NCBI GenBank assembly: GCA_017938245.1
Contig: JAGBBX010000045.1
Coordinates: forward strand, 1 to 64,000
DNA length: 64,000 nt
Direction of reading: 5' to 3'
Source of the DNA: Bacteroidaceae bacterium
Lineage (GTDB): Bacteria; Bacteroidota; Bacteroidia; Bacteroidales; Bacteroidaceae
The notes beneath the pieces were generated by a model, which was not told where the DNA came from, did not search any database, and was given only the letters and a program-made list of their open reading frames with translations. Position numbers and translations under genes: made by a program. Shown one piece after another: positions 1 through 8,231 of this stretch (within the stretch, counting starts at the first letter, position 1; each line of letters begins with the position of its first letter).

Positions 1-11
1 CGTAGATTAAT

Positions 12-143
12 ATGGCATTTCAAGCAGATCAACAACAGATTAGTTTCTTGTTAGGAAAGAAGATTTATTCTATACCTAGAAACCAACGAAAGTACGTTTG
101 GAAGACAGACAATTGGAAAAATTTATTGGAAGATTTGGACTGA
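12..143 (+). pseudogene. DUF262 N-terminal fragment (remnant)
   Basis: A 43-residue reading frame runs from an ATG at 12 to a TGA at 141. It contains IPRNQRKYVWK followed by NW and LLEDL, which matches the conserved N-terminal motif of DUF262 (GmrSD/ParB-like nuclease) proteins. Family members run to several hundred residues, so this is a small N-terminal piece that stops where the domain should continue. A strong hairpin terminator follows at once. I read it as a decayed remnant of a DUF262 defence or restriction gene. A short functional peptide is possible but less likely. Confidence 0.6.
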
Positions 144-155
144 TGAAGCAAAAAC

Positions 156-195
156 AGAGAGGCCGGAGCAAAAATACTTTTGACCCGGCCTCTTT
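156..195. terminator. Bidirectional hairpin terminator
   Basis: AGAGGCCGG (158-166) pairs with CCGGCCTCT (185-193), extended by two pairs outside and by an inner CAAAA/TTTTG helix. A T run follows on plus (193-196) and an A run precedes (151-154), so it can end transcription from both the DUF262 remnant and the symporter gene on the minus strand. Confidence 0.8.
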
Positions 196-215
196 TAGTA
201 TATGGTAGCAGACAA

Positions 216-1949
216 TTATTTTTGTTTGTAAACTCTATTGAGGTCCTGAGAGACATTAATCATAAAATCTCCCATTCGCTCCAGTTCATTTACAATGTCC
301 ATATAATAGACACTTGTTTGATAGTTCTTTCGGCTATTTTCAAGGTCTTCAATCTCTTTGTCTCTTAAATAGTTTCTAAGATTGTTTATACGCTCTTCGG
401 CGCTATAAGCATTTGTTATGTCGGTGAGGGTGCCGCTGTGTGCTGCCAATAGGTTGGCAATCATAACATTGTATGCATTCTCCACCGCATCAGTCATATT
501 GTTAAGTTGCTTTATAGTCTCTTCATCGAAACTTTTTCGGTGGATGTTGCGTCTCGAAAGAATTCGGCTTATAGCCTCGCCCGAGTCGCCAAGCGATTCA
601 AGCTCGCCTATAATCTTATACATTGCCTTTATCTCTATTGAGGTATTCTCGCTAACCTCTGATGCCGAAACATCGTTCAGAAATGCTGCAATCTCATATT
701 CTATGCGGTCGGATATCTCCTCATATTTTATAAGTTTTTCTCTTAGCTCCTCGAATTTATCGGAGTCTTTCTCGCTTATAGCGTTTTTGACATACGAAAG
801 ACCATTCTTGGATATCTGAGCAAAATGTATAATTTCATCAAATGCCTGTTCGATAGCAAGTTCGGGTGTTGCCAATGGGCCTGCCGAGATATATTTAAGA
901 CGGAATGTATCACTCTCTTGGTTGGCGGGTGTCTTAATGAGCCATACAACAACCCTCTCGATGTATTTAATAAACCATATAAGAATAAAGGTATTTATTG
1001 TATTAAAAAGGGTGTGCAGCATAGACAATCCGTAGAGCGCAGCAATTCCGCTTTCTGTATTGGGGCCTGTTACGGTAAATCCTTCTGCTGAGGGATTGGG
1101 CAGTCCAAAGAGCTCAATGATATTACCTATAAGTCCAAGGAAAGGAGCAAACAGAATCAACGCCCACACAACACCAAATACATTAAAAATGGTGTGCGAC
1201 ATAGCGGCTCTTTTGGCCTGAGTATTACCTACTGCAGCAGCAATGTTGGCGGTGATAGTCGTACCAATGTTCTCTCCAAGTACCATTGCACAAGCCATAT
1301 CAAATGGAATCCACCCCATACTTAACATAATAAGGGTAATAGCCATTGTGGCCGATGACGACTGAAGAATAAGTGTCAGTATAGTACCAAGAGCAAAGAA
1401 TATTAGTACCGAACCAAATCCGTGTCCCGACCAGGCCTTTACAAATTCAAGAACCTCAGGAGTCTGTCCAAGGTCGGGTACCGACTCCTTCATAAATGAT
1501 AGACCAAGGAAAAGTAGAGAGAATCCTACAATAAGTTCTCCAATGTTCTTACGCTGATCTTTTTTTGAGTTCGAGAACAAGAAACCGAATAGCATCAGCG
1601 GAACTGCAAGGATTGATATATCCGACTTGAATCCCAACCAAGAGACAAGCCATGCTGTTACTGTTGTTCCAATGTTGGCACCCATAATAACTCCTATGGC
1701 TTGTGCAAGTGTCAGAAGTCCTGCATTTACAAAGCTCACAACCATTACAGTCGTTGCCGAGGAGGATTGTATTATAGAGGTGATACTAAGTCCTGTCAAT
1801 ACACCTTTGAAAGGGTTGGAGGTCATTGCCGATAGTAGTGTGCGAAGCTTGTCTCCGGCTGATTTCTGAAGACCCGAGCTCATTAGATTCATTCCATAAA
1901 GGAACATTCCTAATGCTCCCAAGAGTGTGAAAATCTGTAATATTCCCAT
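216..1949 (-). CDS. Na/Pi cotransporter family protein with PhoU-like C-terminus
   Basis: A 577-residue inner-membrane protein of the NptA/YjbB family, which moves phosphate with sodium. The N-terminal half carries two copies of the family signature with the QSSSATT (import repeat) and QSSSATMA motifs, each followed by glycine-rich GxNIGTT segments. The last 200 residues are helical and hydrophilic, as in PhoU domains. I chose the ATG at 1949 because the longer frame begins only with TTG at 1976 and MGILQIFTLLG starts the first helix. It stands apart from the pst operon at 51-55 kb, which lacks a phoU of its own. Confidence 0.9.
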   Translation of the reverse strand: MGILQIFTLLGALGMFLYGMNLMSSGLQKSAGDKLRTLLSAMTSNPFKGVLTGLSITSIIQSSSATTVMVVSFVNAGLLTLAQAIGVIMGANIGTTVTAWLVSWLGFKSDISILAVPLMLFGFLFSNSKKDQRKNIGELIVGFSLLFLGLSFMKESVPDLGQTPEVLEFVKAWSGHGFGSVLIFFALGTILTLILQSSSATMAITLIMLSMGWIPFDMACAMVLGENIGTTITANIAAAVGNTQAKRAAMSHTIFNVFGVVWALILFAPFLGLIGNIIELFGLPNPSAEGFTVTGPNTESGIAALYGLSMLHTLFNTINTFILIWFIKYIERVVVWLIKTPANQESDTFRLKYISAGPLATPELAIEQAFDEIIHFAQISKNGLSYVKNAISEKDSDKFEELREKLIKYEEISDRIEYEIAAFLNDVSASEVSENTSIEIKAMYKIIGELESLGDSGEAISRILSRRNIHRKSFDEETIKQLNNMTDAVENAYNVMIANLLAAHSGTLTDITNAYSAEERINNLRNYLRDKEIEDLENSRKNYQTSVYYMDIVNELERMGDFMINVSQDLNRVYKQK

Positions 1950-2013
1950 TGTATTTAAGGTTTTTGAATTTAACAATATAGTTGTTTCGAGTGTTACCTG
2001 TTACAATATCTAT

Positions 2014-2460
2014 TTATTTAACAATCTTCTCAATCTTGTTGTACTCACACTCTGTTATCTCGGAGCAAGGTTCGTATTGATAAGGGACATATTTATAAAG
2101 CTGCAAAATTGCTTTGCCTGTTTTCTTGCTGTAGAAAATTTCAAGGCGCAAAGTGTTGCCTTTGTCGGCATCGGTGATGTCAATGTTTTCGGGATTGTTT
2201 TTTATTGCAGCGAGTAATTTCTCTTTTTTGTTATCCTCGAAATAAAACTCTTTTTTACAGAAAGTCTCTCCTGTCTCTACGCATTTATAGTTGCTTTTTA
2301 GAGCAAAAATTAGAACGATACCTGTAATGAAGAGAACGACCCCTATAAGGTTGGCCACAGTGACCATTGGTATCGCAAGGAGAATACAGCCTGCTATAAT
2401 TAGCGATATTGATATTATTTTGTTGTTAGTAGATGATACTTTCACGAATTTATCTTCCAT
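2014..2460 (-). CDS. Hypothetical protein with two membrane helices
   Basis: 148 residues from the ATG at 2460. The frame is open further upstream to 2616, but that extension is hydrophilic and lacks conservation clues, while MEDKFVKVS directly precedes a hydrophobic hairpin: two helices at about residues 17-54 rich in I, L and V. The C-terminal 90 residues are charged and likely cytoplasmic, with paired cysteines (residues about 59 and 68). I do not recognise a family. It lies between the symporter and a small secreted protein, all on the minus strand. Confidence 0.6.
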   Translation of the reverse strand: MEDKFVKVSSTNNKIISISLIIAGCILLAIPMVTVANLIGVVLFITGIVLIFALKSNYKCVETGETFCKKEFYFEDNKKEKLLAAIKNNPENIDITDADKGNTLRLEIFYSKKTGKAILQLYKYVPYQYEPCSEITECEYNKIEKIVK

Positions 2461-2624
2461 TTTTGTGCTATTTATTTGATTTGTAATGTGATGATTGATG
2501 TCTCTCTCTTGTTTGAGAGATACAATAGATGGTTTGCGCGCATTATGCGGCAGTTCGACTGTATGGTGAATATTACAGCCTGTTAAGACCTGTTTTGTGA
2601 AAGGCCTGATAATCAAATAAACTG

Positions 2625-3023
2625 CTAAATAATGAATTTCCCGAAGCGTAACAGAATGTTTTGCGGTTCGGAAAAGAAGGAGTCTTTTAATTTGAAAGTA
2701 TTATGAAAACCGAATATGGTACTTATATTTACAATTCTGCCTGCTTTAATGAATGAGAAGTTGTTTTTTTGCTCGGTATCGACTCTTCGCGAAGAGTGCT
2801 GCAGTCGCGTAGCGTGCGTAACTGAAGAGCGCTGATGTGTTATCTGTGAGTCGAAAAAGATAAAGTCGTTTGAATCGGAAAGAATAGGTTCGTTTGTGGT
2901 TTCTAACGACTCAATAACGGTTTTGTTTACCGTGCTTTCCATTGCAGAGACAAAACTGTTTCCGCCAAGCAGAAAGAGCACCAAGCAGAAAATAGTAAAT
3001 ATGTGTTTTTGCAATGTCTTCAT
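2625..3023 (-). CDS. Small secreted hypothetical protein
   Basis: 132 residues. The first 28 form a classic signal peptide (KHIFTIFCLVLFLLGG core, likely cut after VSA). The mature part is about 100 residues with no cysteine, rich in S, F and N, and with no motif I know. A good promoter (TTTG, 19 nt, TACATTTG on minus, 3064-3034) sits so close that the message would have only a few leader bases. Function unknown; periplasmic or surface location is inferred. Confidence 0.65.
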   Translation of the reverse strand: MKTLQKHIFTIFCLVLFLLGGNSFVSAMESTVNKTVIESLETTNEPILSDSNDFIFFDSQITHQRSSVTHATRLQHSSRRVDTEQKNNFSFIKAGRIVNISTIFGFHNTFKLKDSFFSEPQNILLRFGKFII

Positions 3024-3033
3024 AATTTCTTCG

Positions 3034-3064
3034 CAAATGTAATGATAAGTAAGGAAATTACAAA
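3034..3064 (-). promoter_or_regulatory. Bacteroidetes-type promoter for the small secreted protein
   Basis: On the minus strand TTTG (3064-3061) is followed after 19 nt by TACATTTG (3041-3034), an exact match to the TTTG/TAnnTTTG pattern. The expected start of transcription lies near 3027, only a few bases before the ATG at 3023. Confidence 0.7.
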
Positions 3065-3189
3065 GAATGATTAATGTGTTTGATGTATGTTTTAATTTTT
3101 TTTTAAATAAATTTCCTAAATTGTTTCTCGAATTATGTCGATGTTAAGAGAAATCCTAAAAATAGAGCTGTTTTTACGTTAGTTTTCAC

Positions 3190-3197
3190 TATCTTCG
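3190..3197 (+). promoter_or_regulatory. Candidate -7 element for ettA (TATCTTCG)
   Basis: TATCTTCG departs by one base from TAnnTTTG. No clear -33 TTTG is present at the right distance. The same TATCTTCGCG string precedes lepA and the U32 gene. Confidence 0.5.
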
Positions 3198-3266
3198 CGA
3201 AAAAATTGTATACTGCACTTAATATGTGCTATAAATATATAAAATTCAAAAAATAAATAATAGAAT

Positions 3267-4964
3267 ATGGCAACAGTTGATGACAAGAAAATCATCTTTT
3301 CGATGGTGGGTCTAAGCAAGACCATTAAACAGACAAACAAGCAGGTGCTTAAGAATATCTATCTTTCGTTCTTCTATGGCGCAAAGATTGGTATTGTGGG
3401 TATGAACGGTGCCGGAAAATCTACCCTTATGAAGATTATCGCAGGCCTTGATAACGATTTTCAGGGAAATGTAGTGTGGTCGCCCGGTTATTCGGTAGGA
3501 TATCTTCCCCAGGACCCGCATCTTCAGGATGGAAAAACCGTAATGGAGTGCGTTAAGGAGGGTGTACAGTCAATCGTTGATGCCCTTGCCGAGTATGAGG
3601 AGATAAATATGAAGTTCGGTCTTCCCGAGTATTATGAGAATGAGGATAAGATGAATGAACTTTTCACTCGTCAGGCCGAGTTGCAGGATATTATAGACGC
3701 TACCGATGCTTGGAATCTCGATAGTAAATTGGAGCGTGCAATGGCGGCGCTTCGTTGTCCTGCTCCCGATGAACTCGTCGACCATCTATCGGGTGGTGAG
3801 CGCCGTCGTGTGGCTCTGTGTCGTCTGCTGTTGCAGAAACCCGATGTTCTTCTTCTCGACGAGCCCACCAACCACCTTGATGCCGAGAGCATCGATTGGC
3901 TCGAACAGCATCTTAACCAGTACGAGGGTACGGTTATTGCTGTCACTCACGACCGTTACTTCCTTGACGATGTTGCAGGATGGATTCTCGAACTCGACCG
4001 TGGAGAGGGAATTCCCTGGCAGGGTAACTACTCATCTTGGCTCGACCAAAAGACCAAGCGTATGGAGCTGGAAGAGAAGAGCGCCAGCAAGCGTCGTAAA
4101 TCTCTTGAGCGCGAGCTCGAGTGGGTGCGTATGGCGCCTAAGGCACGTCAGGCAAAGGGTAAGGCACGTCTTAACTCATACGAGAGAATGCTTAACGAGG
4201 ACCAGAAAGAGCGCGAGGAAAAACTCGAGATTTTCATTCCTAACGGTCCCCGTTTGGGTAACAAGGTTATTATAGCCGACCATCTTGCAAAGTCATTCGG
4301 AAGCAAGACACTGTTTACCGACCTTAATTTCACGCTGCCTCCCAACGGCATTGTAGGTGTCATTGGTCCCAACGGTGCAGGTAAGACAACGCTGTTCCGT
4401 ATGATTATGGGGCTTGAAACTCCCGACGGTGGTACATTCGAGGTGGGCGAGACTGTTAAGTTGGCATACGTTGACCAGAATCACAAGGATATTGTTGCCG
4501 ATAAGACTGTATACGAGGTTATGAGTCAGGGCAACGAACTTATGCGCTTGGGTAGCAAAGAGATAAACGTTCGTGCCTATCTGTCGCGTTTCAATTTCTC
4601 GGGTGCCGACCAAGAGAAGAAGTGCGGTGTACTATCGGGTGGTGAGCGCAATCGTCTGCATCTTGCTATGGCACTGAAAGAGGGAGGTAACGTACTTCTG
4701 CTCGATGAGCCCACCAACGATATTGACGTAAACACACTGCGCGCACTCGAGGAGGGTCTTGAGAATTTTGCAGGTTGTGCCGTTGTTATCAGTCACGACC
4801 GTTGGTTCCTCGACCGTATCTGCACACATATCATTGCATTCGAGGGCGATGGTAACGTCTATAGCTATGAGGGTTCTTATTCCGATTACGAGGAGCACAA
4901 GATGAAACGTCTTGGAATCGAGGAGCCTAAGAAGGTGCGTTACCGTAAACTAATGGAGGATTAA
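3267..4964 (+). CDS. ettA: Energy-dependent translational throttle protein EttA (ABC-F)
   Basis: 565 residues, the usual EttA length. ABC-F ATPases bind the ribosomal E site and couple translation initiation to the ATP/ADP ratio. Two ABC domains are visible: Walker A GMNGAGKST at residues 45-53 with signature LSGGERRRVAL and Walker B DVLLLDEPTNHLD, then a second GPNGAGKTT with LSGGERNRLHL and LLLDEPTNDID. The charged linker between them carries the EttA-type arginine/lysine-rich segment, and there are no membrane helices. It is monocistronic in appearance, with its own promoter upstream and a palindrome downstream. Confidence 0.96.
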   Translation: MATVDDKKIIFSMVGLSKTIKQTNKQVLKNIYLSFFYGAKIGIVGMNGAGKSTLMKIIAGLDNDFQGNVVWSPGYSVGYLPQDPHLQDGKTVMECVKEGVQSIVDALAEYEEINMKFGLPEYYENEDKMNELFTRQAELQDIIDATDAWNLDSKLERAMAALRCPAPDELVDHLSGGERRRVALCRLLLQKPDVLLLDEPTNHLDAESIDWLEQHLNQYEGTVIAVTHDRYFLDDVAGWILELDRGEGIPWQGNYSSWLDQKTKRMELEEKSASKRRKSLERELEWVRMAPKARQAKGKARLNSYERMLNEDQKEREEKLEIFIPNGPRLGNKVIIADHLAKSFGSKTLFTDLNFTLPPNGIVGVIGPNGAGKTTLFRMIMGLETPDGGTFEVGETVKLAYVDQNHKDIVADKTVYEVMSQGNELMRLGSKEINVRAYLSRFNFSGADQEKKCGVLSGGERNRLHLAMALKEGGNVLLLDEPTNDIDVNTLRALEEGLENFAGCAVVISHDRWFLDRICTHIIAFEGDGNVYSYEGSYSDYEEHKMKRLGIEEPKKVRYRKLMED

Positions 4965-5017
4965 TTTCTCTATCCCGTTAGGGTATCGACAGATATAAAG
5001 AAGGATGGTGTCGTATT

Positions 5018-5045
5018 AGAGTTTGCATAGCGCTATGCAAACTCT
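5018..5045. repeat. Perfect 28-bp palindrome
   Basis: AGAGTTTGCATAGC is followed directly by its exact reverse complement, with no loop. TCGT and ACGA further extend it with a small bulge. It lies 54 nt after the ettA stop and 27 nt before the next start. There is no T tract, so it is a poor intrinsic terminator and could be a regulator site. Confidence 0.85.
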
Positions 5046-5072
5046 TGACGATACATAATATTTAATAAGATA

Positions 5073-6377
5073 ATGAGTGTTATTGACCCAAAAGTTGTTG
5101 ATGAGGTTGCAAAAGAACTCGAGATAAAGGATATTGCAAAGGCATCTATCAGGCAGATAGGTGCTCTTGTGCGTACTATTGAGGAGCGTTTTGGGGTAGA
5201 GTATATCCATTTCGAGATGGGAATACCGGGGCTTCCTCCATCGGCGGTGGGCGTTGAGGCCGAGTGCGAAGCACTTCGTCGTGGTGTTGCATCGGTGTAC
5301 CCTATTATAGATGGTATACAACCGGTGAAAGAGGCTGCCTCTCGTTTCGTAAAGGCATTTCTTGATGTAGATATAAACCCTTTGGGGTGTATTCCAACAG
5401 TCGGTTCAATGCAGGCCTCTTTTGCCTCTCTTATGTTGTGTTCGCATCTCGATGTAAAGCGCGATACAGTGCTTTATATCGACCCTGGTTTTCCGGTACA
5501 GAAGATGCAGGCGCAGGTAATAGGTGTTAAGGTGCAGTCGTTCGATATTGCCGATTATCGCAAAAGCGGTCTTGCCGAAAAGATTGAGAGCTGTTTTGCT
5601 CAAGGAGATATATGTGCAGTAATATATTCAAGCCCCAATAATCCTTCGTGGATGTGCCTTAATGAGCAAGAACTGGAGATTATCGGTCGATTGGCCAAGA
5701 AATACGATGTTATTGTAATTGAGGATCTTGCCTATATGACAATGGATTTTCGTCGAGACATTGGAAAGCCTTTCGAGCCACCTTACCAGCCTACTGTTGC
5801 AAAATATACCGACAACTACGTGCTTATGATGAGTGCGTCTAAGATATTCAGCTACGCGGGGCAGAGGATTGCGCTTGCCTGTATCTCGGATAAATTGTAT
5901 CATAGGCATTACGATAGCCTTGCTTCTCGTTACGGAATTTCTCGATTTGGAGCAGCATTTGCCTATACTTATCTTTATACATTTTCGTCGGGTGTGTCGC
6001 ACTCGGCACAATATGCTATGGCTGCAATGCTGAATGCAGCTTGCGACGGCAGTTACAGATTTGTCGAGGATATAAAGGAGTATGCGGTACGTACGGCAAA
6101 GATAAAAGAGATTCTTTATAGAAACGGCTTTCACGTTGTTTATGATAAGGATAACGATGAACCTGTGAGCGATGGATTTTTCTTTACTATAGGCTACCGT
6201 AATATGAGTGGTGAAGAGCTCATCAAGAATCTGCTATATTATGGTATCAGCGGCATCGACCTTGCAACAACAGGTAGTAGCAGGCAGGGAATACGTGCCT
6301 GCTCGTCGAATATAAAACAACATCATTATGCTCTGCTCGAAGAGCGGTTAAAGGCTTTTGACGAGGCTTTCAGATAG
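5073..6377 (+). CDS. PLP-dependent class I/II aminotransferase
   Basis: 434 residues of the fold-type I aminotransferase family. The N-terminus (residues 1-60) is a helical extension before the first substrate-binding segment FEMGIPGLPP. SSPNNPS matches the cofactor-contacting NPNNP motif, VIEDLAY the aspartate that pairs with the pyridine nitrogen, and SASK places the Schiff-base lysine at about residue 257. The substrate cannot be told from sequence. The ORF ends 34 nt before the GH20 gene, with which it may be cotranscribed; the palindrome at 5018 lies just upstream and could control both. Confidence 0.88.
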   Translation: MSVIDPKVVDEVAKELEIKDIAKASIRQIGALVRTIEERFGVEYIHFEMGIPGLPPSAVGVEAECEALRRGVASVYPIIDGIQPVKEAASRFVKAFLDVDINPLGCIPTVGSMQASFASLMLCSHLDVKRDTVLYIDPGFPVQKMQAQVIGVKVQSFDIADYRKSGLAEKIESCFAQGDICAVIYSSPNNPSWMCLNEQELEIIGRLAKKYDVIVIEDLAYMTMDFRRDIGKPFEPPYQPTVAKYTDNYVLMMSASKIFSYAGQRIALACISDKLYHRHYDSLASRYGISRFGAAFAYTYLYTFSSGVSHSAQYAMAAMLNAACDGSYRFVEDIKEYAVRTAKIKEILYRNGFHVVYDKDNDEPVSDGFFFTIGYRNMSGEELIKNLLYYGISGIDLATTGSSRQGIRACSSNIKQHHYALLEERLKAFDEAFR

Positions 6378-6411
6378 AAAAATAGAAAATACTAACCTAA
6401 AAAACATACCT

Positions 6412-8088
6412 ATGAGACTAAAAACAATTCTTTTGGCTGCTTTATGTGCAATTAGCAGCATTACTTTTGCACAGGAGATTTCTATTATCCCGCAACCGGC
6501 ACAAATGAGTGTAGGCAAAGGGGCTTTTCTCTTGCAAGGCAAAGTGGTAATATGTTATCCTGCCGACAAAGAGATAAAAAATGTTGTAAATAATTTTGTG
6601 GACGAAATTAAAACTACAACAGGAGTTAAGTTGAAGAAAAACTCTTATAAAAAGGGAAAATTGCTTGGTTTAGAGGTAGATAAATGCAATAAAAAGGGCG
6701 ATGCGCATATTGCATTGCGCGTAGATAAATCTCTTGGTGCCGAGGCTTACAAGCTTATTGTGCGCGAGGGACTGATAGAGATTACTGCTGCAAAGCCTGC
6801 CGGATTTTTCTATGCTTTTCAGACAATAAAACAGTTGCTCCCTGCAAATGTGATGGCCGGTGTTTATGACGCCTCTGCAACAGAGTGGAGAATTCCCGCA
6901 GTAGAAATAAACGACGAGCCTCGTTTCGCTTGGCGCGGTTTTATGCTCGACGAGGGACGTCATTTCTACGGAAAGGATGAGATAAAGAAGATTCTTGATG
7001 TTATGGCTGCATATAAAATGAACCGTTTCCATTGGCATCTTACCGAGGATCAGGGATGGCGCATCGAGATAAAGAAATATCCCAAACTCACCGAGGTAGG
7101 TGCGTGGCGCAACAGTAAAGTGTGCGGTTGGGGCGATGTAAAGCCCGACGGCATACGTTATGGCGGTTTTTATACACAAAAAGAGGCACGCGAGATAGTG
7201 GAGTATGCAAAGGAGCGTTTTATCGAGATTGTTCCCGAGGTTGACATTCCCGGACACTCGCAGGCCGCTGTTGCATCGTATCCCGAGTTTCTTGCTTGCG
7301 ACCCCGAAAAGCCTCACGAAGTGTGGCTGTGGCAGGGAGTATCGTCGGATGTTATAAATGTATCTAATCCTAAGGCTGTACAGTTTGCAAAGGATTTGAT
7401 TGACGAACTTACCGAGATTTTCCCATTCGAGTATATACACCTCGGTGGCGACGAATGCCCCACACATAAATGGGAACAGAATAGCGATTGTCAGGCACTT
7501 CTGAAGGAGATTGGTTCCAAGAACTATCGCGATCTGCAGATAAACTTCTATCGTCAGCTAAAAGAGCATATTGCTGCAAAGCCTGCTGAAGAGCAACGTA
7601 AACTCATTTTTTGGAACGAGGTGCTTCACGGTAATACTGCCCCTCTTGGTAACGATATAACCATTATGGCCTGGGTGGGTGCCGACAGAGCAGCAAAGGA
7701 GGCTGCCACACGTGGAATGAATACAATTCTCTCGCCGCAGATACCTTATTACATTAACCGTAAGCAGTCGAATCTGCCCACGGAACCTCATTCGCAAGGC
7801 TACGGTACCGAGACTGTTGAGGCTGTATACAATTATATCCCAATGAAGGGTATCCCTGCTGAATTACAAACTAAATATATGGGCGTGCAGGCCAATTTTT
7901 GGACCGAATGGGTAGAGACTGCCGACCACGTGCAGTATCTTATGCTTCCTCGTTTGGCTGCCGTTGCCGAGGCCGGATGGACGCCTCAAGCAGTGCGAAA
8001 TTATAAGAATTTTGAGCAGCGTTTGCAGGGGGAGGCATTATACTATCGCCTAAAGGGCGTGAATTACGGTAAACACGTTTTTAAGTAA
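6412..8088 (+). CDS. Beta-N-acetylhexosaminidase, GH20
   Basis: 558 residues from the ATG at 6412, chosen because MRLKTILLAALCAI begins a signal peptide cut near FAQ (residue 21). An N-terminal GH20b-type domain (about 22-165) precedes the catalytic barrel, which opens with RFAWRGFMLDEGRHF. HLGGDECPTHKWE gives the catalytic Asp-Glu pair at D347 and E348 used in substrate-assisted hydrolysis of terminal GlcNAc or GalNAc. Likely periplasmic or surface enzyme in host-glycan or chitooligosaccharide use. No SusC/D pair lies nearby. Confidence 0.95.
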   Translation: MRLKTILLAALCAISSITFAQEISIIPQPAQMSVGKGAFLLQGKVVICYPADKEIKNVVNNFVDEIKTTTGVKLKKNSYKKGKLLGLEVDKCNKKGDAHIALRVDKSLGAEAYKLIVREGLIEITAAKPAGFFYAFQTIKQLLPANVMAGVYDASATEWRIPAVEINDEPRFAWRGFMLDEGRHFYGKDEIKKILDVMAAYKMNRFHWHLTEDQGWRIEIKKYPKLTEVGAWRNSKVCGWGDVKPDGIRYGGFYTQKEAREIVEYAKERFIEIVPEVDIPGHSQAAVASYPEFLACDPEKPHEVWLWQGVSSDVINVSNPKAVQFAKDLIDELTEIFPFEYIHLGGDECPTHKWEQNSDCQALLKEIGSKNYRDLQINFYRQLKEHIAAKPAEEQRKLIFWNEVLHGNTAPLGNDITIMAWVGADRAAKEAATRGMNTILSPQIPYYINRKQSNLPTEPHSQGYGTETVEAVYNYIPMKGIPAELQTKYMGVQANFWTEWVETADHVQYLMLPRLAAVAEAGWTPQAVRNYKNFEQRLQGEALYYRLKGVNYGKHVFK

Positions 8089-8136
8089 TCCGATACGCCA
8101 ATAGATAAGGAAACGTCTAAAACATCTAAAATTATT

Positions 8137-8185
8137 AAAAAACCGAAAAACTTTTACATATATGTAGAAGACTTTCGGTTTTTTT
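8137..8185 (+). terminator. Hairpin terminator after the GH20 gene
   Basis: ACCGAAA (8142-8148) pairs with TTTCGGT (8173-8179) and an inner CTTTTACATA/TATGTAGAAG helix closes the loop, followed by a run of seven T. This is a strong intrinsic terminator. Confidence 0.88.
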
Positions 8186-8187
8186 AG

Positions 8188-8195
8188 TACTTTTG
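8188..8195 (+). promoter_or_regulatory. -7 element for the AsmA-like gene
   Basis: TACTTTTG fits TAnnTTTG exactly and begins 3 nt after the terminator T run, 37 nt before the chosen start at 8232. No clear -33 TTTG is seen. Confidence 0.5.
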
Positions 8196-8231
8196 AGGAG
8201 ATTGCGAATTATAATTTTCAAACTTAATACA

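Noticed and set aside
2461-2616. Upstream extension of the 2014-2460 membrane protein
   Set aside because: The ATG at 2460 sits just before the first helix, and the extra residues look like translated leader.
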